This document shows positions 50,926 to 59,842 of a stretch of DNA of 64,000 nucleotides, piece by piece (the stretch's first letter is position 1; each line of letters begins with the position of its first letter). A program made the translations under genes and the position numbers. Source of the stretch: Afipia sp. OHSU_II-C1 (lineage in GTDB: Bacteria; Pseudomonadota; Alphaproteobacteria; Rhizobiales; Xanthobacteraceae); contig NZ_APJI01000019.1 in NCBI RefSeq assembly GCF_000497575.1, positions 1 to 64,000 on the forward strand. Reading direction: 5' to 3'. The notes under the pieces were generated by a model. It saw nothing but the letters and a program-made list of their open reading frames with translations. It ran no database searches and was not told the origin of the DNA.

Positions 50926-51930
50926 TCACTGCTTTCCGAACCGCATTTTCCACGACGGCAATGCGCCGGCGAAAGGCAGCGCATTCGCCTCATAGACGCC
51001 GCGCGCGATGGCGCGTGCGACGACGTTCGCAGCCACGCCGCCGAGTTCGGTCAGGCCGTATAGCGGATCGATCGTTTTCTCGCAGGTCGCTGCCGCGAAC
51101 ACGATGTCGCCGTCGAGCGGCGCATGGACCGGATATATCGCGCGGGCGAATCCGGTCTGCGCGATCATTGCAAGCCGCTGAGTCTGCGGCTTCGTCAGGA
51201 TAGCGTCGGTGACGACAATGGCCAGTGTAGTGTTTTCGATCGCCGTCGCGGCAGGACCGCCCTTGAGCCGCATCGCGAGCATGTCCGCAGTGAACGCAGA
51301 CGGCAGGCCATATCCGCCGAATTCGTTGTTCTGCTCGAAAGGCGCAGCCCAGAACCACGGTCCATCGCCGACATTGACATTGCCGACGGCATTGACGGAC
51401 GCGATAGCCGCCACTCGTACGCCGTTGGCCATCACAGCGGAGGCGGAACCAAGTCCTCCTTTGAAATTGGCGGTGGTCGCGCCGAATCCTGCACCGACGC
51501 TGCCGAGCGCGAATGCGCCGTCGGTTGCGGCGGCAGCCGCCGTGTATCCCAGATCGCGATAGGGCGGGAAGCGGCCCCATTTCTTGTTGCCGCCGTTCAG
51601 CATGTCGAATTGAACGGCTCCCGGAACGATCGGGATCAGGGTGTTGCCGACCGCGAAGCCTCGTCCTTGCTCGGCCAGCCAAGCCTGCACGCCGCCGCCA
51701 GCTTCAAGCCCGAACGCTGAGCCTCCCGAGAGCGCGATGGCATCGATGCGCTCGACGGTATTGACCGGTTCGAGCAGGGCGCCATCGCGGATGCCCGGGC
51801 CGCCGCCACGAACATCGGCGGAAGCGACCGCTGCTCTGTCGAAAATCACGGCGGTCACTCCGGATGCGACCGCCGCGTCATGGGCATGGCCAACGCGGAC
51901 GCCGGGGATGTCGGTGAGCAGGTTCTTCAT
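50926..51930 (-). CDS. P1/S58-family autoprocessing hydrolase (NylC/DmpA type)
   Basis: A 334-residue N-terminal nucleophile hydrolase. The start TDIPGVRVGHAHD and the ALSGGSAFGLEAGGGVQAWL segment are typical of the P1 family. The autocleavage site is probably Asn233-Thr234 in IENTTLAIVVTDA, which would make Thr234 the nucleophile, as I recall for 6-aminohexanoate-oligomer hydrolase NylC. It probably hydrolyses amide bonds in peptides or oligomers. The ATG at 51930 is divergent from ccdA. Confidence 0.85.
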   Translation of the reverse strand: MKNLLTDIPGVRVGHAHDAAVASGVTAVIFDRAAVASADVRGGGPGIRDGALLEPVNTVERIDAIALSGGSAFGLEAGGGVQAWLAEQGRGFAVGNTLIPIVPGAVQFDMLNGGNKKWGRFPPYRDLGYTAAAAATDGAFALGSVGAGFGATTANFKGGLGSASAVMANGVRVAAIASVNAVGNVNVGDGPWFWAAPFEQNNEFGGYGLPSAFTADMLAMRLKGGPAATAIENTTLAIVVTDAILTKPQTQRLAMIAQTGFARAIYPVHAPLDGDIVFAAATCEKTIDPLYGLTELGGVAANVVARAIARGVYEANALPFAGALPSWKMRFGKQ

Positions 51931-51951
51931 ATCGCTTCTCTTTCCCGGTCA

Positions 51952-51976
51952 CGTTCCGATCACAACAAACGGAACG
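51952..51976. promoter_or_regulatory. Dyad in the P1-hydrolase/ccdA divergent region
   Basis: CGTTCCG at 51952-51958 and CGGAACG at 51970-51976 form an inverted repeat with an 11-bp spacer, within the 71 bp between the two divergent genes. It could be an operator for either. Confidence 0.4.
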
Positions 51977-52001
51977 ATGGAGACAGGAGCTTGCATAGCA
52001 T

Positions 52002-52760
52002 ATGGGCGACAGTGCAATAAGCGGCATGATCCAGGACGTCTCCATCCCCGCCGCGCTCGCCGCCGGCGTTATCAGCTTCCTTTCGCCGTGCGTGCTGCCG
52101 CTGGTGCCCCCGTATCTGATCTATCTGACGGGCGCGACCATCGAGCATGTCGCCAACGACGAGGAGCAGAAGGCGTCCAAGCGGGCGGTGATGCTGTCGG
52201 CACTGATCTTTGTGCTGGGATTTTCGACCGTGTTCGTGGCGCTCGGCGCCAGCGCCAGCCTCGTCGGCGGGCTGATCCGCGCGTGGTCGGCGCAACTGTC
52301 GATTGTTGCGGGCATCGCGATCATTCTGATGGGGCTGCACTTCCTCGGGCTCACACGGATCGGCTTCCTGATGCGCGAGGGGCGCCTCCCGATTCCCAAG
52401 CCTGTCGGGCTGTGGGGCGCTTACGTCATGGGCTTAGCGTTTGCGTTCGGCTGGACGCCATGCATCGGGCCGATCCTCGCGGCAATCCTGTCGGTGGCGG
52501 CGTCGGAGACAACGGTCACGAAGGGAGCAGGGCTGCTCGCGGTCTATTCCGCAGGCCTTGGCATTCCGTTCCTGATCGGGGCATTTATGGTGGAGCAGTT
52601 TTCATCAGTGCTCGCGCGGATGAAAAAACATCTCGCCACCGTCGAACGCGTGATGGGCGTGCTGATGATTCTGGTGGGAATCGGATTCCTTACCGGCGCA
52701 GTCACGGATGTGAGCATCTGGCTGCTGGAAACCTTTCCGGCGTTGCAGAACTTCGGGTAA
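52002..52760 (+). CDS. ccdA: Cytochrome c biogenesis protein CcdA
   Basis: A 252-residue six-helix membrane protein that carries reducing equivalents from thioredoxin to the periplasm for cytochrome c and other thiols. The two redox cysteines lie in LSPCVLPLVPPYL and GWTPCIGPILA, as the family requires. The ATG at 52002 has an AGGAG element upstream at wide spacing. It is monocistronic and is followed by a hairpin. Confidence 0.95.
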   Translation: MGDSAISGMIQDVSIPAALAAGVISFLSPCVLPLVPPYLIYLTGATIEHVANDEEQKASKRAVMLSALIFVLGFSTVFVALGASASLVGGLIRAWSAQLSIVAGIAIILMGLHFLGLTRIGFLMREGRLPIPKPVGLWGAYVMGLAFAFGWTPCIGPILAAILSVAASETTVTKGAGLLAVYSAGLGIPFLIGAFMVEQFSSVLARMKKHLATVERVMGVLMILVGIGFLTGAVTDVSIWLLETFPALQNFG

Positions 52761-52775
52761 CGGCCAGCAAAGAAA

Positions 52776-52797
52776 ATGGCCGGGCAAGCCCGGCCAT
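52776..52797. terminator. Hairpin between ccdA and livK
   Basis: A perfect 10-bp stem (ATGGCCGGGC at 52776-52785 with 52788-52797) between convergent genes. The plus-strand tail has no T-run; on the minus strand, TTTTCTTT follows, so it ends the liv operon more convincingly than ccdA. Confidence 0.75.
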
Positions 52798-52824
52798 CAT
52801 CATGCTGTTCGTTGAAAGGGATGC

Positions 52825-53940
52825 TTACGATCCCTTGTTCAGTTCGGCGTAGTTGCCCTTGGCGTCCCACTTGTAGACGACATAGTCGAGCAGCTTGATA
52901 TCGCCCTTGGCGTCGAACGACAGCTTGCCCAGCACGGTGTCCCACTCGCCGCCCTTGATGGCCTCGATGACCTTCTTCGGATCGGTGCTCTTGATCTTGT
53001 TGACGGCCTGCGACCAGACCTGGAACGAGGCGTAGGTGTAGAGTGTGTAGCCTTCAGGATCGATGCCCTTCGACTTGAACTTCTCAACAATGGCCTTCGC
53101 GGTCGGCTTGTTGCGCGGATCGGGGCCGAAGGTGAACAGCGTGCCTTCTGCAGCCGCGCCGGTGATCGAGGCGAACTCCTTGTCGTTCATCGCATCGCCG
53201 GCCATCAGGATGGTCTTCAGGCCCTGATCGCGCATCTGGCGCAGGATCAGGCCTGCTTCCTGATGATAGCCGCCGACATAGACCAGATCGATGTTGTCGC
53301 GCTTCAGGCGGGAGACGATGGAGTTAAAGTCCTTGTCGCCCTTGTTGTAGGATTCAAACAGCTTTTCCTTGAAGCCGGCGGCGTTCAGCGCCTTCTTGGT
53401 CTCGTCCGCAAGACCCTTTCCGTAGGTGGTCTTGTCGTTGAGGATGGCGACGTTCTTGCCGGCGAACGCCTTGACGATGTACTGCGCGGCGACAAGGCCC
53501 TGCTGGTCATCGCGGCCGCAGACGCGGAGAACGTTCCACAGCTTGCGCTCGGTAAACACCGGATTGGTCGAGGCCGGGGTGATCTGCAGCACGTTGCCTT
53601 CCGCGTAGGCTTCCGACGCCGGGATCGACGACGACGAGCAGAAGTGACCGGCGACGAACTGCACCTTCGAGCTTGCGAGCTTCTCGGCTACCGAGCGCGC
53701 CTGCTTCGGATCGCAGGCGTCGTCACCGATTTGCAGGGCGAGCTTCTTGCCGTTGACGCCGCCCGCGGCGTTCAGGTCGGCGACGGCGAGATCCGCGCCG
53801 TTCTTCATCTGGCGGCCGAAGGCTGACTCGCTGCCCGTCATCGGGCCGGCGACGGCGACAGAAATGTCTTGCGCAAACGCAGCAGTCGACATGGCAATCG
53901 ACGCGCCGAGTGCGAGGCCAAGGATGTGGATCGATTTCAT
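52825..53940 (-). CDS. livK: Branched-chain amino-acid ABC transporter, periplasmic binding protein
   Basis: A 371-residue LivK/LivJ-type receptor with signal peptide (residues 1-23, ending AFAQ) and SVAVAGPMTGSESAFGRQMK as the first strand and ligand loop. It delivers a branched-chain amino acid or related compound to the LivHM permease encoded upstream on this strand. It is the last gene of the six-gene operon; a gap of 116 bp follows the small membrane gene, so it may also have its own promoter. Confidence 0.93.
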   Translation of the reverse strand: MKSIHILGLALGASIAMSTAAFAQDISVAVAGPMTGSESAFGRQMKNGADLAVADLNAAGGVNGKKLALQIGDDACDPKQARSVAEKLASSKVQFVAGHFCSSSSIPASEAYAEGNVLQITPASTNPVFTERKLWNVLRVCGRDDQQGLVAAQYIVKAFAGKNVAILNDKTTYGKGLADETKKALNAAGFKEKLFESYNKGDKDFNSIVSRLKRDNIDLVYVGGYHQEAGLILRQMRDQGLKTILMAGDAMNDKEFASITGAAAEGTLFTFGPDPRNKPTAKAIVEKFKSKGIDPEGYTLYTYASFQVWSQAVNKIKSTDPKKVIEAIKGGEWDTVLGKLSFDAKGDIKLLDYVVYKWDAKGNYAELNKGS

Positions 53941-54056
53941 AGGACAGTCCTCATGAAGGTCTCGAAGGAGCGTGGCCAGACGGCCCGCCGGGCGAATAAA
54001 TCCCGCGCATTGTCGGCTGATTTTACCGCCAAGTCATCGGCAATTTTGGCACCTGC

Positions 54057-54419
54057 TCAGGAGTTGGATGGCGCATCTTGCCGCAGCCGCCAGCCAAGGG
54101 GGCCGCTCGGTTCGTACAGCCAGTAATACTGTTTCACCATCTGCGAAGCCCGGGTGCGCTGAAATGCCAGGCAAGAGATGGTCATCAGTATTGCGGTTTC
54201 GAGCAGATAGGTCGCCGGCTGCCACAGGGTTTCGTTGAACAGCGCGAAATGCACGAATCGCACCGCCAGTCCCATCGGAATCATGGCAACGGCCGCAATC
54301 CAGATGCTTCGCCACGTCAGCGCAATCGCGCGGCCCGCGAGCAACGCGCATCCGCCGCCAAGCACCAGGGTGATGAACAGCACCTGAAAAACGGATTCGT
54401 TGGCGTAAAACTGCTGCAT
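54057..54419 (-). CDS. Small membrane protein in the liv operon
   Basis: A 120-residue protein with three to four hydrophobic helices (about residues 12-33, 38-58 and 67-86) and a polar C-terminal tail (YYWLYEPSGPLGWRLRQDAP). I recall such proteins in rhizobial liv operons, possibly DUF6867, but I am not certain of that assignment. Its ATG overlaps the livF stop in TGATG, implying coupled translation. It may be an accessory factor of the transporter. Confidence 0.7.
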   Translation of the reverse strand: MQQFYANESVFQVLFITLVLGGGCALLAGRAIALTWRSIWIAAVAMIPMGLAVRFVHFALFNETLWQPATYLLETAILMTISCLAFQRTRASQMVKQYYWLYEPSGPLGWRLRQDAPSNS

Positions 54420-55153
54420 CAGCGTCGCCCGCCTTCAAGGTAAGCTGCCCTGATCTCCGGCCGCGCCAGCAGTTCCTCGCCGGTTCCGCTGAGCGTAATC
54501 AGGCCGTTGACCATCACGTAGCCGCGGCTCGCCAGTTTCAGTGCATGGTTGGCGTTCTGCTCGACGATCAGAACGGTCAGGCCGTCCTGCCGGTTGAGGG
54601 TGCGGACGGCGTCGAAAATCTGCCGCGCGATAAGCGGTGCGAGGCCCAGGGACGGCTCGTCCAGCATCAGGAGCCGTGGACGGCTCATCAGTGCACGGCC
54701 AATCGCCAACATCTGTTGCTCGCCGCCGGATAATGTGCCGCCGCGCTGTGCGATGCGCTCCTTGAGGCGGGGGAACAGCGTGAAAACGCGTTCGAGATCT
54801 TCATTCCGCTCCGCTTCCGTGCTCTCGACAGCGGCGTCCGCGCCCATGCGCAGGTTTTCCGCGACCGTCATACGCGGGAAGATGCGTCGTCCTTCCGGGG
54901 ACTGCGCTATGCGCAACCGCGCGACATGATGGGTCGGCTCGTTGGTGATGTCCCGGCCGTCGAACTCGATCGTGCCGGCGCGCGCGCGTGGCCGCCCGAA
55001 CACCGACATCATCAGCGTCGACTTGCCGGCGCCGTTGGCGCCAATCAGAGCCACGATCTCGCCGGCGTTGATGTCGAGGTCGACGCCCTTCAGGGCTTCG
55101 ATGTTGCCGTAGGCGGCGACCAGTCCGCGAATGGAGAGGAGGGGCTCGCTCAT
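54419..55153 (-). CDS. livF: Branched-chain amino-acid ABC transporter ATP-binding protein LivF
   Basis: A 244-residue ABC ATPase. Walker A is GANGAGKST near residue 39, the signature is LSGGEQQML, and Walker B is LLMLDEPSLGL. It powers uptake with LivG. It overlaps livG by four bases (ATGA) upstream and the small membrane gene downstream. Confidence 0.95.
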   Translation of the reverse strand: MSEPLLSIRGLVAAYGNIEALKGVDLDINAGEIVALIGANGAGKSTLMMSVFGRPRARAGTIEFDGRDITNEPTHHVARLRIAQSPEGRRIFPRMTVAENLRMGADAAVESTEAERNEDLERVFTLFPRLKERIAQRGGTLSGGEQQMLAIGRALMSRPRLLMLDEPSLGLAPLIARQIFDAVRTLNRQDGLTVLIVEQNANHALKLASRGYVMVNGLITLSGTGEELLARPEIRAAYLEGGRR

Positions 55154-55989
55154 GTGCCACCCTCCATCACCTCGATGGCGGTCTTTTCGTCAGCGCCGAG
55201 ATACGCGGCGATGACTTTTGGATCGTCGCGGATTTCTCGCGGCGTGCCTGCGGCGATCTTGACCCCATGATCGAGCACGAAGATGCAGTCGGAGATTTCC
55301 ATCACCACCGACATGTCGTGTTCGATCAGCAGGATCGATGTGCCGTGATCGTTGCGGATTGCGCGGAGCAATTCGCTCAGTTCGTCGCTCTCGCGCGCGT
55401 TCAGCCCAGCCGCTGGCTCGTCGAGGCAGAGAAGTGCAGGCTCGGAGCACATGGCGCGCGCGATCTCGAGCCGCCGCTGGTCGCCATAGGGCAGGTTGCC
55501 CGCGGCATCGTCAGCGCGTGCGGTCAAACCAATGCGGTCGAGCCAATAGCGCGCTCGTTCGATGGCTTCGTCCTCGGCGCGGCGAAAACCCGGCGCGCCG
55601 ACAAGGCCGAGAAATGTGTAGCCCGACGCCAGCATCAGCGCGTTGTGCTGCGCCACCATCAGATTTTCCAGTGCGGTCATGCCCGCGAACAGCCGGATGT
55701 TCTGAAACGTGCGCGCGACCTTCGCGACCTTGGAGATGCGATAATCGAACAGCCGCTCCAGCAGGAACTCGCGGCGATCTTCGTGAACGAGACGCATCAT
55801 GCCGGTGGTCGGCTTGTAGAAGCCGGTGATGCAGTTGAACACGGTGGTCTTGCCGGCGCCGTTCGGGCCGATCAGTGCGGTGATGTCGCCGCGCTTCGCG
55901 GTGAACGACAGATCGTTGACCGCGATGATGCCGCCGAAGCGCATCGACAGATGATCGACGTGGAGAATGTCGTCGCCGGTGCCCGCCAT
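55150..55989 (-). CDS. livG: Branched-chain amino-acid ABC transporter ATP-binding protein LivG
   Basis: A 279-residue ABC ATPase. Walker A is GPNGAGKTT near residue 40, and Walker B is LLCLDEPAAGLN. In place of the canonical LSGGQ it has NLPYGDQRRLEIARAM, as is usual in LivG. It overlaps livM by one base and livF by four. Confidence 0.95.
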   Translation of the reverse strand: MAGTGDDILHVDHLSMRFGGIIAVNDLSFTAKRGDITALIGPNGAGKTTVFNCITGFYKPTTGMMRLVHEDRREFLLERLFDYRISKVAKVARTFQNIRLFAGMTALENLMVAQHNALMLASGYTFLGLVGAPGFRRAEDEAIERARYWLDRIGLTARADDAAGNLPYGDQRRLEIARAMCSEPALLCLDEPAAGLNARESDELSELLRAIRNDHGTSILLIEHDMSVVMEISDCIFVLDHGVKIAAGTPREIRDDPKVIAAYLGADEKTAIEVMEGGT

Positions 55990-57329
55990 CAGCGGTGGCC
56001 TTCCTTGACCATGGTGGATGAAATTTGCGTCGGTTTTTCCAAAAACACCGACGGTGCGCGGTGGCCGATCAGGCCACGTGGGCGCCAGATCATCAGCAGC
56101 ACCATGGCCGAGCCGAACACCAGCATGCGGAACTGCTCCAGTCCTCTGAACAGTTCAAAACCGCCGATCATCGCAAGTGCGGCGAGGGCGACGCCGAGCT
56201 GCGAGCCCATGCCGCCGAGAACGACGATGGCGAGCACAAGTGCGGATTCGTGGAACGTGAAGGATTCAGGACTAATGAAGCCCTGGCGGGTGGCGAAGAA
56301 CGCGCCGGCAAAGCCGCCGAACATTGCACCGGTCGCGAAGGCCGTGAGTTTCGTTGTCGTGGTGTTGATGCCGAGCGAACGGCATGCCACCTCATCTTCG
56401 CGCAATGCTTCCCATGCACGACCGATCGGCAGGCGGCGCAGGCGAATGGTGACCCAGTTTGTCATCAGGGCGAGTGCGAGGATCAGATAGAACAGGAACA
56501 CGACGCGGTGCGTGGTGGAGAATTCGATGCCGAGCAGGGCGGCCAGCCCGTCGTCGGTGTTGGTCAACGGAATGCCGAAGAACGACGGACGCGGAATGCC
56601 AGTAATGCCGTTGGGGCCGCCGGTGACATGCTGCCAGTTAAGCAGGATGAGGCGGATGATCTCGCCGAAGGCCAGCGTCACGATGGCGAGATAGTCCCCG
56701 CGGAGCCGCAGCACCGGGAAACCGAGCAGCACGCCCCAGAATGCGGCGAGAATGCCGGCCAGCGGCAGGCATGCCCAGAACGACAGGCCGAACGTCGTCG
56801 CCAGCAGCGCGTAGGAATAGGCGCCGACCGCATAGAACGCGACGTAGCCGAGATCCAGCAGGCCGGCGAGACCCACGACGATGTTCAGACCCCATCCGAG
56901 CATGATGTATGTCAGCACGAGGATGCCGAGGTCGAGGATGTAGCGCTGATCATAAAAGATCACCGGCACCAGCAGGGCAAAGACAAGAAGCGCCGGGGCG
57001 AGAAAACGGCGAAGGGTATCAATCGTGCCTTTGGCGGACTCTGGAATTAGAGTGATGCTTTTTGACGGGCCGATCCACTGTCGCAGCAACTCGACAATGA
57101 TGCTTCCGAAAAACACTGCGGCCACGAGTGCGGCGAGGTCGCCGAACCGCGTCCAGTAGATCAGTTGTCCTTCCGGTCCGGCTTCGGTCCGGATGCCGAT
57201 CATCAACGAAAACAGAACCAGCGCCACAAGGGCGCTGATGAGGGATTTCTTGAGAATGAAAGCGACGCCGTGCGGAGCAGCAGCGGCGGCTTTGGGCGCT
57301 CGGGCGGCGGGATCGGTCGGACGCGCCAC
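55989..57329 (-). CDS. livM: Branched-chain amino-acid ABC transporter permease LivM
   Basis: A 446-residue inner-membrane permease with about ten helices. The conserved cytoplasmic loop GRAWEALREDEVACRSLGIN couples to the ATPases. I chose the GTG at 57329, eight bases past livH, with AGAGG upstream; the open frame runs back to 57749 through livH but is not LivM-like. It forms the translocation path with LivH. Confidence 0.92.
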   Translation of the reverse strand: MARPTDPAARAPKAAAAAPHGVAFILKKSLISALVALVLFSLMIGIRTEAGPEGQLIYWTRFGDLAALVAAVFFGSIIVELLRQWIGPSKSITLIPESAKGTIDTLRRFLAPALLVFALLVPVIFYDQRYILDLGILVLTYIMLGWGLNIVVGLAGLLDLGYVAFYAVGAYSYALLATTFGLSFWACLPLAGILAAFWGVLLGFPVLRLRGDYLAIVTLAFGEIIRLILLNWQHVTGGPNGITGIPRPSFFGIPLTNTDDGLAALLGIEFSTTHRVVFLFYLILALALMTNWVTIRLRRLPIGRAWEALREDEVACRSLGINTTTTKLTAFATGAMFGGFAGAFFATRQGFISPESFTFHESALVLAIVVLGGMGSQLGVALAALAMIGGFELFRGLEQFRMLVFGSAMVLLMIWRPRGLIGHRAPSVFLEKPTQISSTMVKEGHR

Positions 57330-57337
57330 GCTGCCTC

Positions 57338-58252
57338 TCAGACTTTTTCGACTTCCGGACGGCCGAGCAGGCCAGTCGGAAGAAAGATCAGGACGACGAT
57401 CAGGATCGAGAACGCCGCGACGTCCTTGTATTCGGACGAGAAGTAGGCGGACCAGAACGTCTCGATCAGGCCAATGAGGAGGCCGCCGAGCATCGCGCCG
57501 GGCAGGGAGCCGATGCCGCCGAGCACCGCCGCAGTGAAGGCCTTGATGCCGGCGACGAAGCCCATGAAGAAATCGACCACGCCGTAATAGAGCAGGTACA
57601 TCATGCCAGCGACCGCGGCGAGCGCCGCGCCGATCACGAACGTCATCGAGATGGTGCGGTCGACATCGACGCCAAGCAGCGCCGCCATGGTCTGATCCTG
57701 CTCGCAGGCGCGCATGTCGCGGCCGAGCCGTGTGCGGGCCACCAGCCACGAGAAGATCGCAAGCAGGATGACGGTGGTGACGACAACGATGATCTGGATG
57801 TTCGACAGCCGCACCACGAAACCGTCGTTCTCGAACAGCGTATAACCGCCGGTGATGACAGGGGGCACCGGCTTGACGCGCGCGCCTTGCGACACCTGCG
57901 CGTAGTTGGTCAGGACGAACGACATGCCGATCGCGGACAGCATCGGCGCGAGGCGGAATGATTGCCGCAATGGACGGTAGGCGATCCGCTCGACGGTCCA
58001 GCCATACAGCGCCGTGACGGCCATCGCCACCAGCAGCACCAGCAGCAGGATCACGGGAATCGCCGTGAGGCCGATCGAAACCAGGATGAGGAACGTAATG
58101 AGGGCGATGAATCCGCCGATCATGAAAATGTCGCCGTGGGCGAAATTGATCATGCCGACGATGCCGTACACCATCGTGTAACCGATCGCGATCAGGCCGT
58201 AGATCGAGCCTAGCACCAGTCCGTTGATGAGTTGCTGGGCGAAATAATCCAT
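57338..58252 (-). CDS. livH: Branched-chain amino-acid ABC transporter permease LivH
   Basis: A 304-residue permease, first gene of the operon. The N-terminus MDYFAQQLINGLVLGSIYGL and the GRDMRACEQDQTMAALLGVD coupling loop are typical. The ATG at 58252 matches family starts; the frame is open to 58441. No regulator gene is adjacent. Confidence 0.93.
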   Translation of the reverse strand: MDYFAQQLINGLVLGSIYGLIAIGYTMVYGIVGMINFAHGDIFMIGGFIALITFLILVSIGLTAIPVILLLVLLVAMAVTALYGWTVERIAYRPLRQSFRLAPMLSAIGMSFVLTNYAQVSQGARVKPVPPVITGGYTLFENDGFVVRLSNIQIIVVVTTVILLAIFSWLVARTRLGRDMRACEQDQTMAALLGVDVDRTISMTFVIGAALAAVAGMMYLLYYGVVDFFMGFVAGIKAFTAAVLGGIGSLPGAMLGGLLIGLIETFWSAYFSSEYKDVAAFSILIVVLIFLPTGLLGRPEVEKV

Positions 58253-58487
58253 GGGCTGCCGCGTTTGAGCAAATCTCTCGACACGTCGAAGGCCCCGGCA
58301 GCCGGATCGTCGCGTCGTCTCATTTTCTAACAGCGGGAACTGGGTGCGGCAACCGTACCGGGTGCGGCGTGGGGTCGTCGTCCACGATGTTTGCGTTGCC
58401 GCGAAATGGTCACGCCGGAACTCGGGTTCCTCTGAAACCAATGCAGATGCCGACCGTTGGGGCTATGTTCAATGAAGGAGAGTCAAC

Positions 58488-58652
58488 ATGGGTAACCAGA
58501 ACAATCCGAACCAGAACCCGGGCCAGCAGAGCCAGAATCCCAGCCAGAAGCCGGGTCAGCAGCAGCAAGGCGGCGGTCAGAAGCCGGGCCAGCAGCAGCA
58601 GGACCCGAGCCAGAAGCCAGGCCAGCAGGACCAGCAAAAGGGCGGACATTGA
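58488..58652 (+). CDS. Gln/Asn/Gly/Pro-rich 54-aa protein
   Basis: Begins with ATG at 58488 after a strong AAGGAG ribosome-binding site. It is 54 residues long and almost entirely Gln, Gly, Asn, Pro, Ser and Lys. QKPGQQ occurs three times (near residues 20, 31 and 42), and it ends KGGH. There are no hydrophobic residues after Met1, so it is disordered and soluble. A GAAA-loop terminator follows. I recall similar small proteins in Bradyrhizobium relatives; the function is unknown, and a stress or hydration role is a guess. Confidence 0.75.
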   Translation: MGNQNNPNQNPGQQSQNPSQKPGQQQQGGGQKPGQQQQDPSQKPGQQDQQKGGH

Positions 58653-58707
58653 ATTTTCGGGCATGATCTTCATGCCCTGATTGTTCCGTTCGGACAGTCT
58701 GAGGGAG

Positions 58708-58731
58708 ATCCCGCCGAAAGGCGGGATTTTT
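58708..58731 (+). terminator. Terminator after the Gln-rich gene
   Basis: ATCCCGCC at 58708-58715 pairs with GGCGGGAT at 58720-58727 across a GAAA tetraloop, followed by TTTTCTTT. Confidence 0.88.
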
Positions 58732-58935
58732 CTTTGGCGCGGCGCTCCGGGCCGGTTGTCCACAGGGCCGGGGGCGCCGTTAAGGTTAAGAAAGGGTTTA
58801 AATTGCCGCTCGCCTTTGAGGGGCGTTAGCTCCGCCGATCATCATTGCGGTGTCCAACAGGGCGCCGCTTTGGCCGGGGCATGATCGAAGCGCCAGTTTC
58901 GAAGCGCTATGCCCCTCAGATCAGGGCGAGGCGGC

Positions 58936-59469
58936 ATGCCGAAGGATTGGCGGATCAGCACGTTCAATGGCGTGCTTCTGGCGTGCTATTTCATCCCGTC
59001 ATGGGTGATTTCGGCGATGAAGATCTGGGTCTCGCCGATCCGTGGCTTTTATGATCGCACCAATATCGCCGCCGCGATGTATGTCAGCGACTTTGTGACT
59101 CTCTCGGCGATGGGAACCATCCGCGTCGCGTGGCTGCTCGCGCTCTCCAAAGTCATCGTAGCCGCGTTTTTCTTCGTGTTTCTGCTGCTGGTGATCCGTG
59201 CGGCGATCCGCAACAAGGGCGGAGCCGACGAGGCGCTGGCTTTCGCGCTTGGGGTTGGCTCCTTCATCAGCATGGCAAGCCTGATCGCGGCGTCAAAAGT
59301 CGGCGAACTCGCCGCGCTGCGGCTTCATGCCAGTGAATCGCTGTTGCTGATCGGCGCCGCGATTTTGCTGATCGTCGATACCGATCAGGCAACTGTGCCT
59401 TCCAGCGAGCCGGCGGCGTCAGCGGCGGAGCCGCATCACACCTACTTCTCGAGCAGCCCTAATTCCTGA
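58936..59469 (+). CDS. Four-helix membrane protein of unknown function
   Basis: A 177-residue protein with four hydrophobic stretches (about residues 13-30, 60-90, 105-120 and 130-147) and a Ser/Ala-rich C-terminal tail. I chose the ATG at 58936 (MPKDWRISTF) with a GAGG element; the frame opens at 58909. I do not recognise the family. Its 3' end overlaps the convergent pcaC gene by 28 bp. Confidence 0.65.
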   Translation: MPKDWRISTFNGVLLACYFIPSWVISAMKIWVSPIRGFYDRTNIAAAMYVSDFVTLSAMGTIRVAWLLALSKVIVAAFFFVFLLLVIRAAIRNKGGADEALAFALGVGSFISMASLIAASKVGELAALRLHASESLLLIGAAILLIVDTDQATVPSSEPAASAAEPHHTYFSSSPNS

Positions 59470-59834
59470 ACCACGGCGGCGGCTTCCTTGACCGCATGGT
59501 TGGCGGCGGGGACGCCGCAATAGATCGCCTGCTGCAGCAAGATTTCCTTGATGTCGTCCGGTGTGAAACCGCCTTCGCTCAAGGCTGCGCGCACATGGAG
59601 GCGAAATTCGTCCCATTGTCCGAGCGCCACCATGGTCCCGATCACCAGCACGCGGCGGGTACGTTCGTCGAAATGCGGACGCGTCCAGATATCACCCCAT
59701 GCGTAGCGCGTGATGAGATCGATGAAGTCGGCATTGAATGCGTTCTTGCCGGTCACCGATTTATCGACCCAGGCGTTGCCGAGCACCTTGCGCCGTTTTG
59801 CCGTGCCCTGATCGCGGCGTTGATCGTCGTCCAT
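59442..59834 (-). CDS. pcaC: 4-carboxymuconolactone decarboxylase
   Basis: A 130-residue member of the CMD family. It decarboxylates 4-carboxymuconolactone to 3-oxoadipate enol-lactone in protocatechuate breakdown. The VLVIGTMVALGQWDEFRLHV segment and the YCGVPAANHA motif are typical. It lies 8 bp after pcaD in the order pcaB-pcaD-pcaC. Confidence 0.93.
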   Translation of the reverse strand: MDDDQRRDQGTAKRRKVLGNAWVDKSVTGKNAFNADFIDLITRYAWGDIWTRPHFDERTRRVLVIGTMVALGQWDEFRLHVRAALSEGGFTPDDIKEILLQQAIYCGVPAANHAVKEAAAVVQELGLLEK

Positions 59835-59842
59835 GGTTTCTC

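Noticed and set aside
58410-58763. Leu-rich frame (about 117 codons) on the minus strand that looks like membrane helices
   Set aside because: It is the reverse of the CAG-rich Gln gene; CTG repeats create an artificial Leu run.
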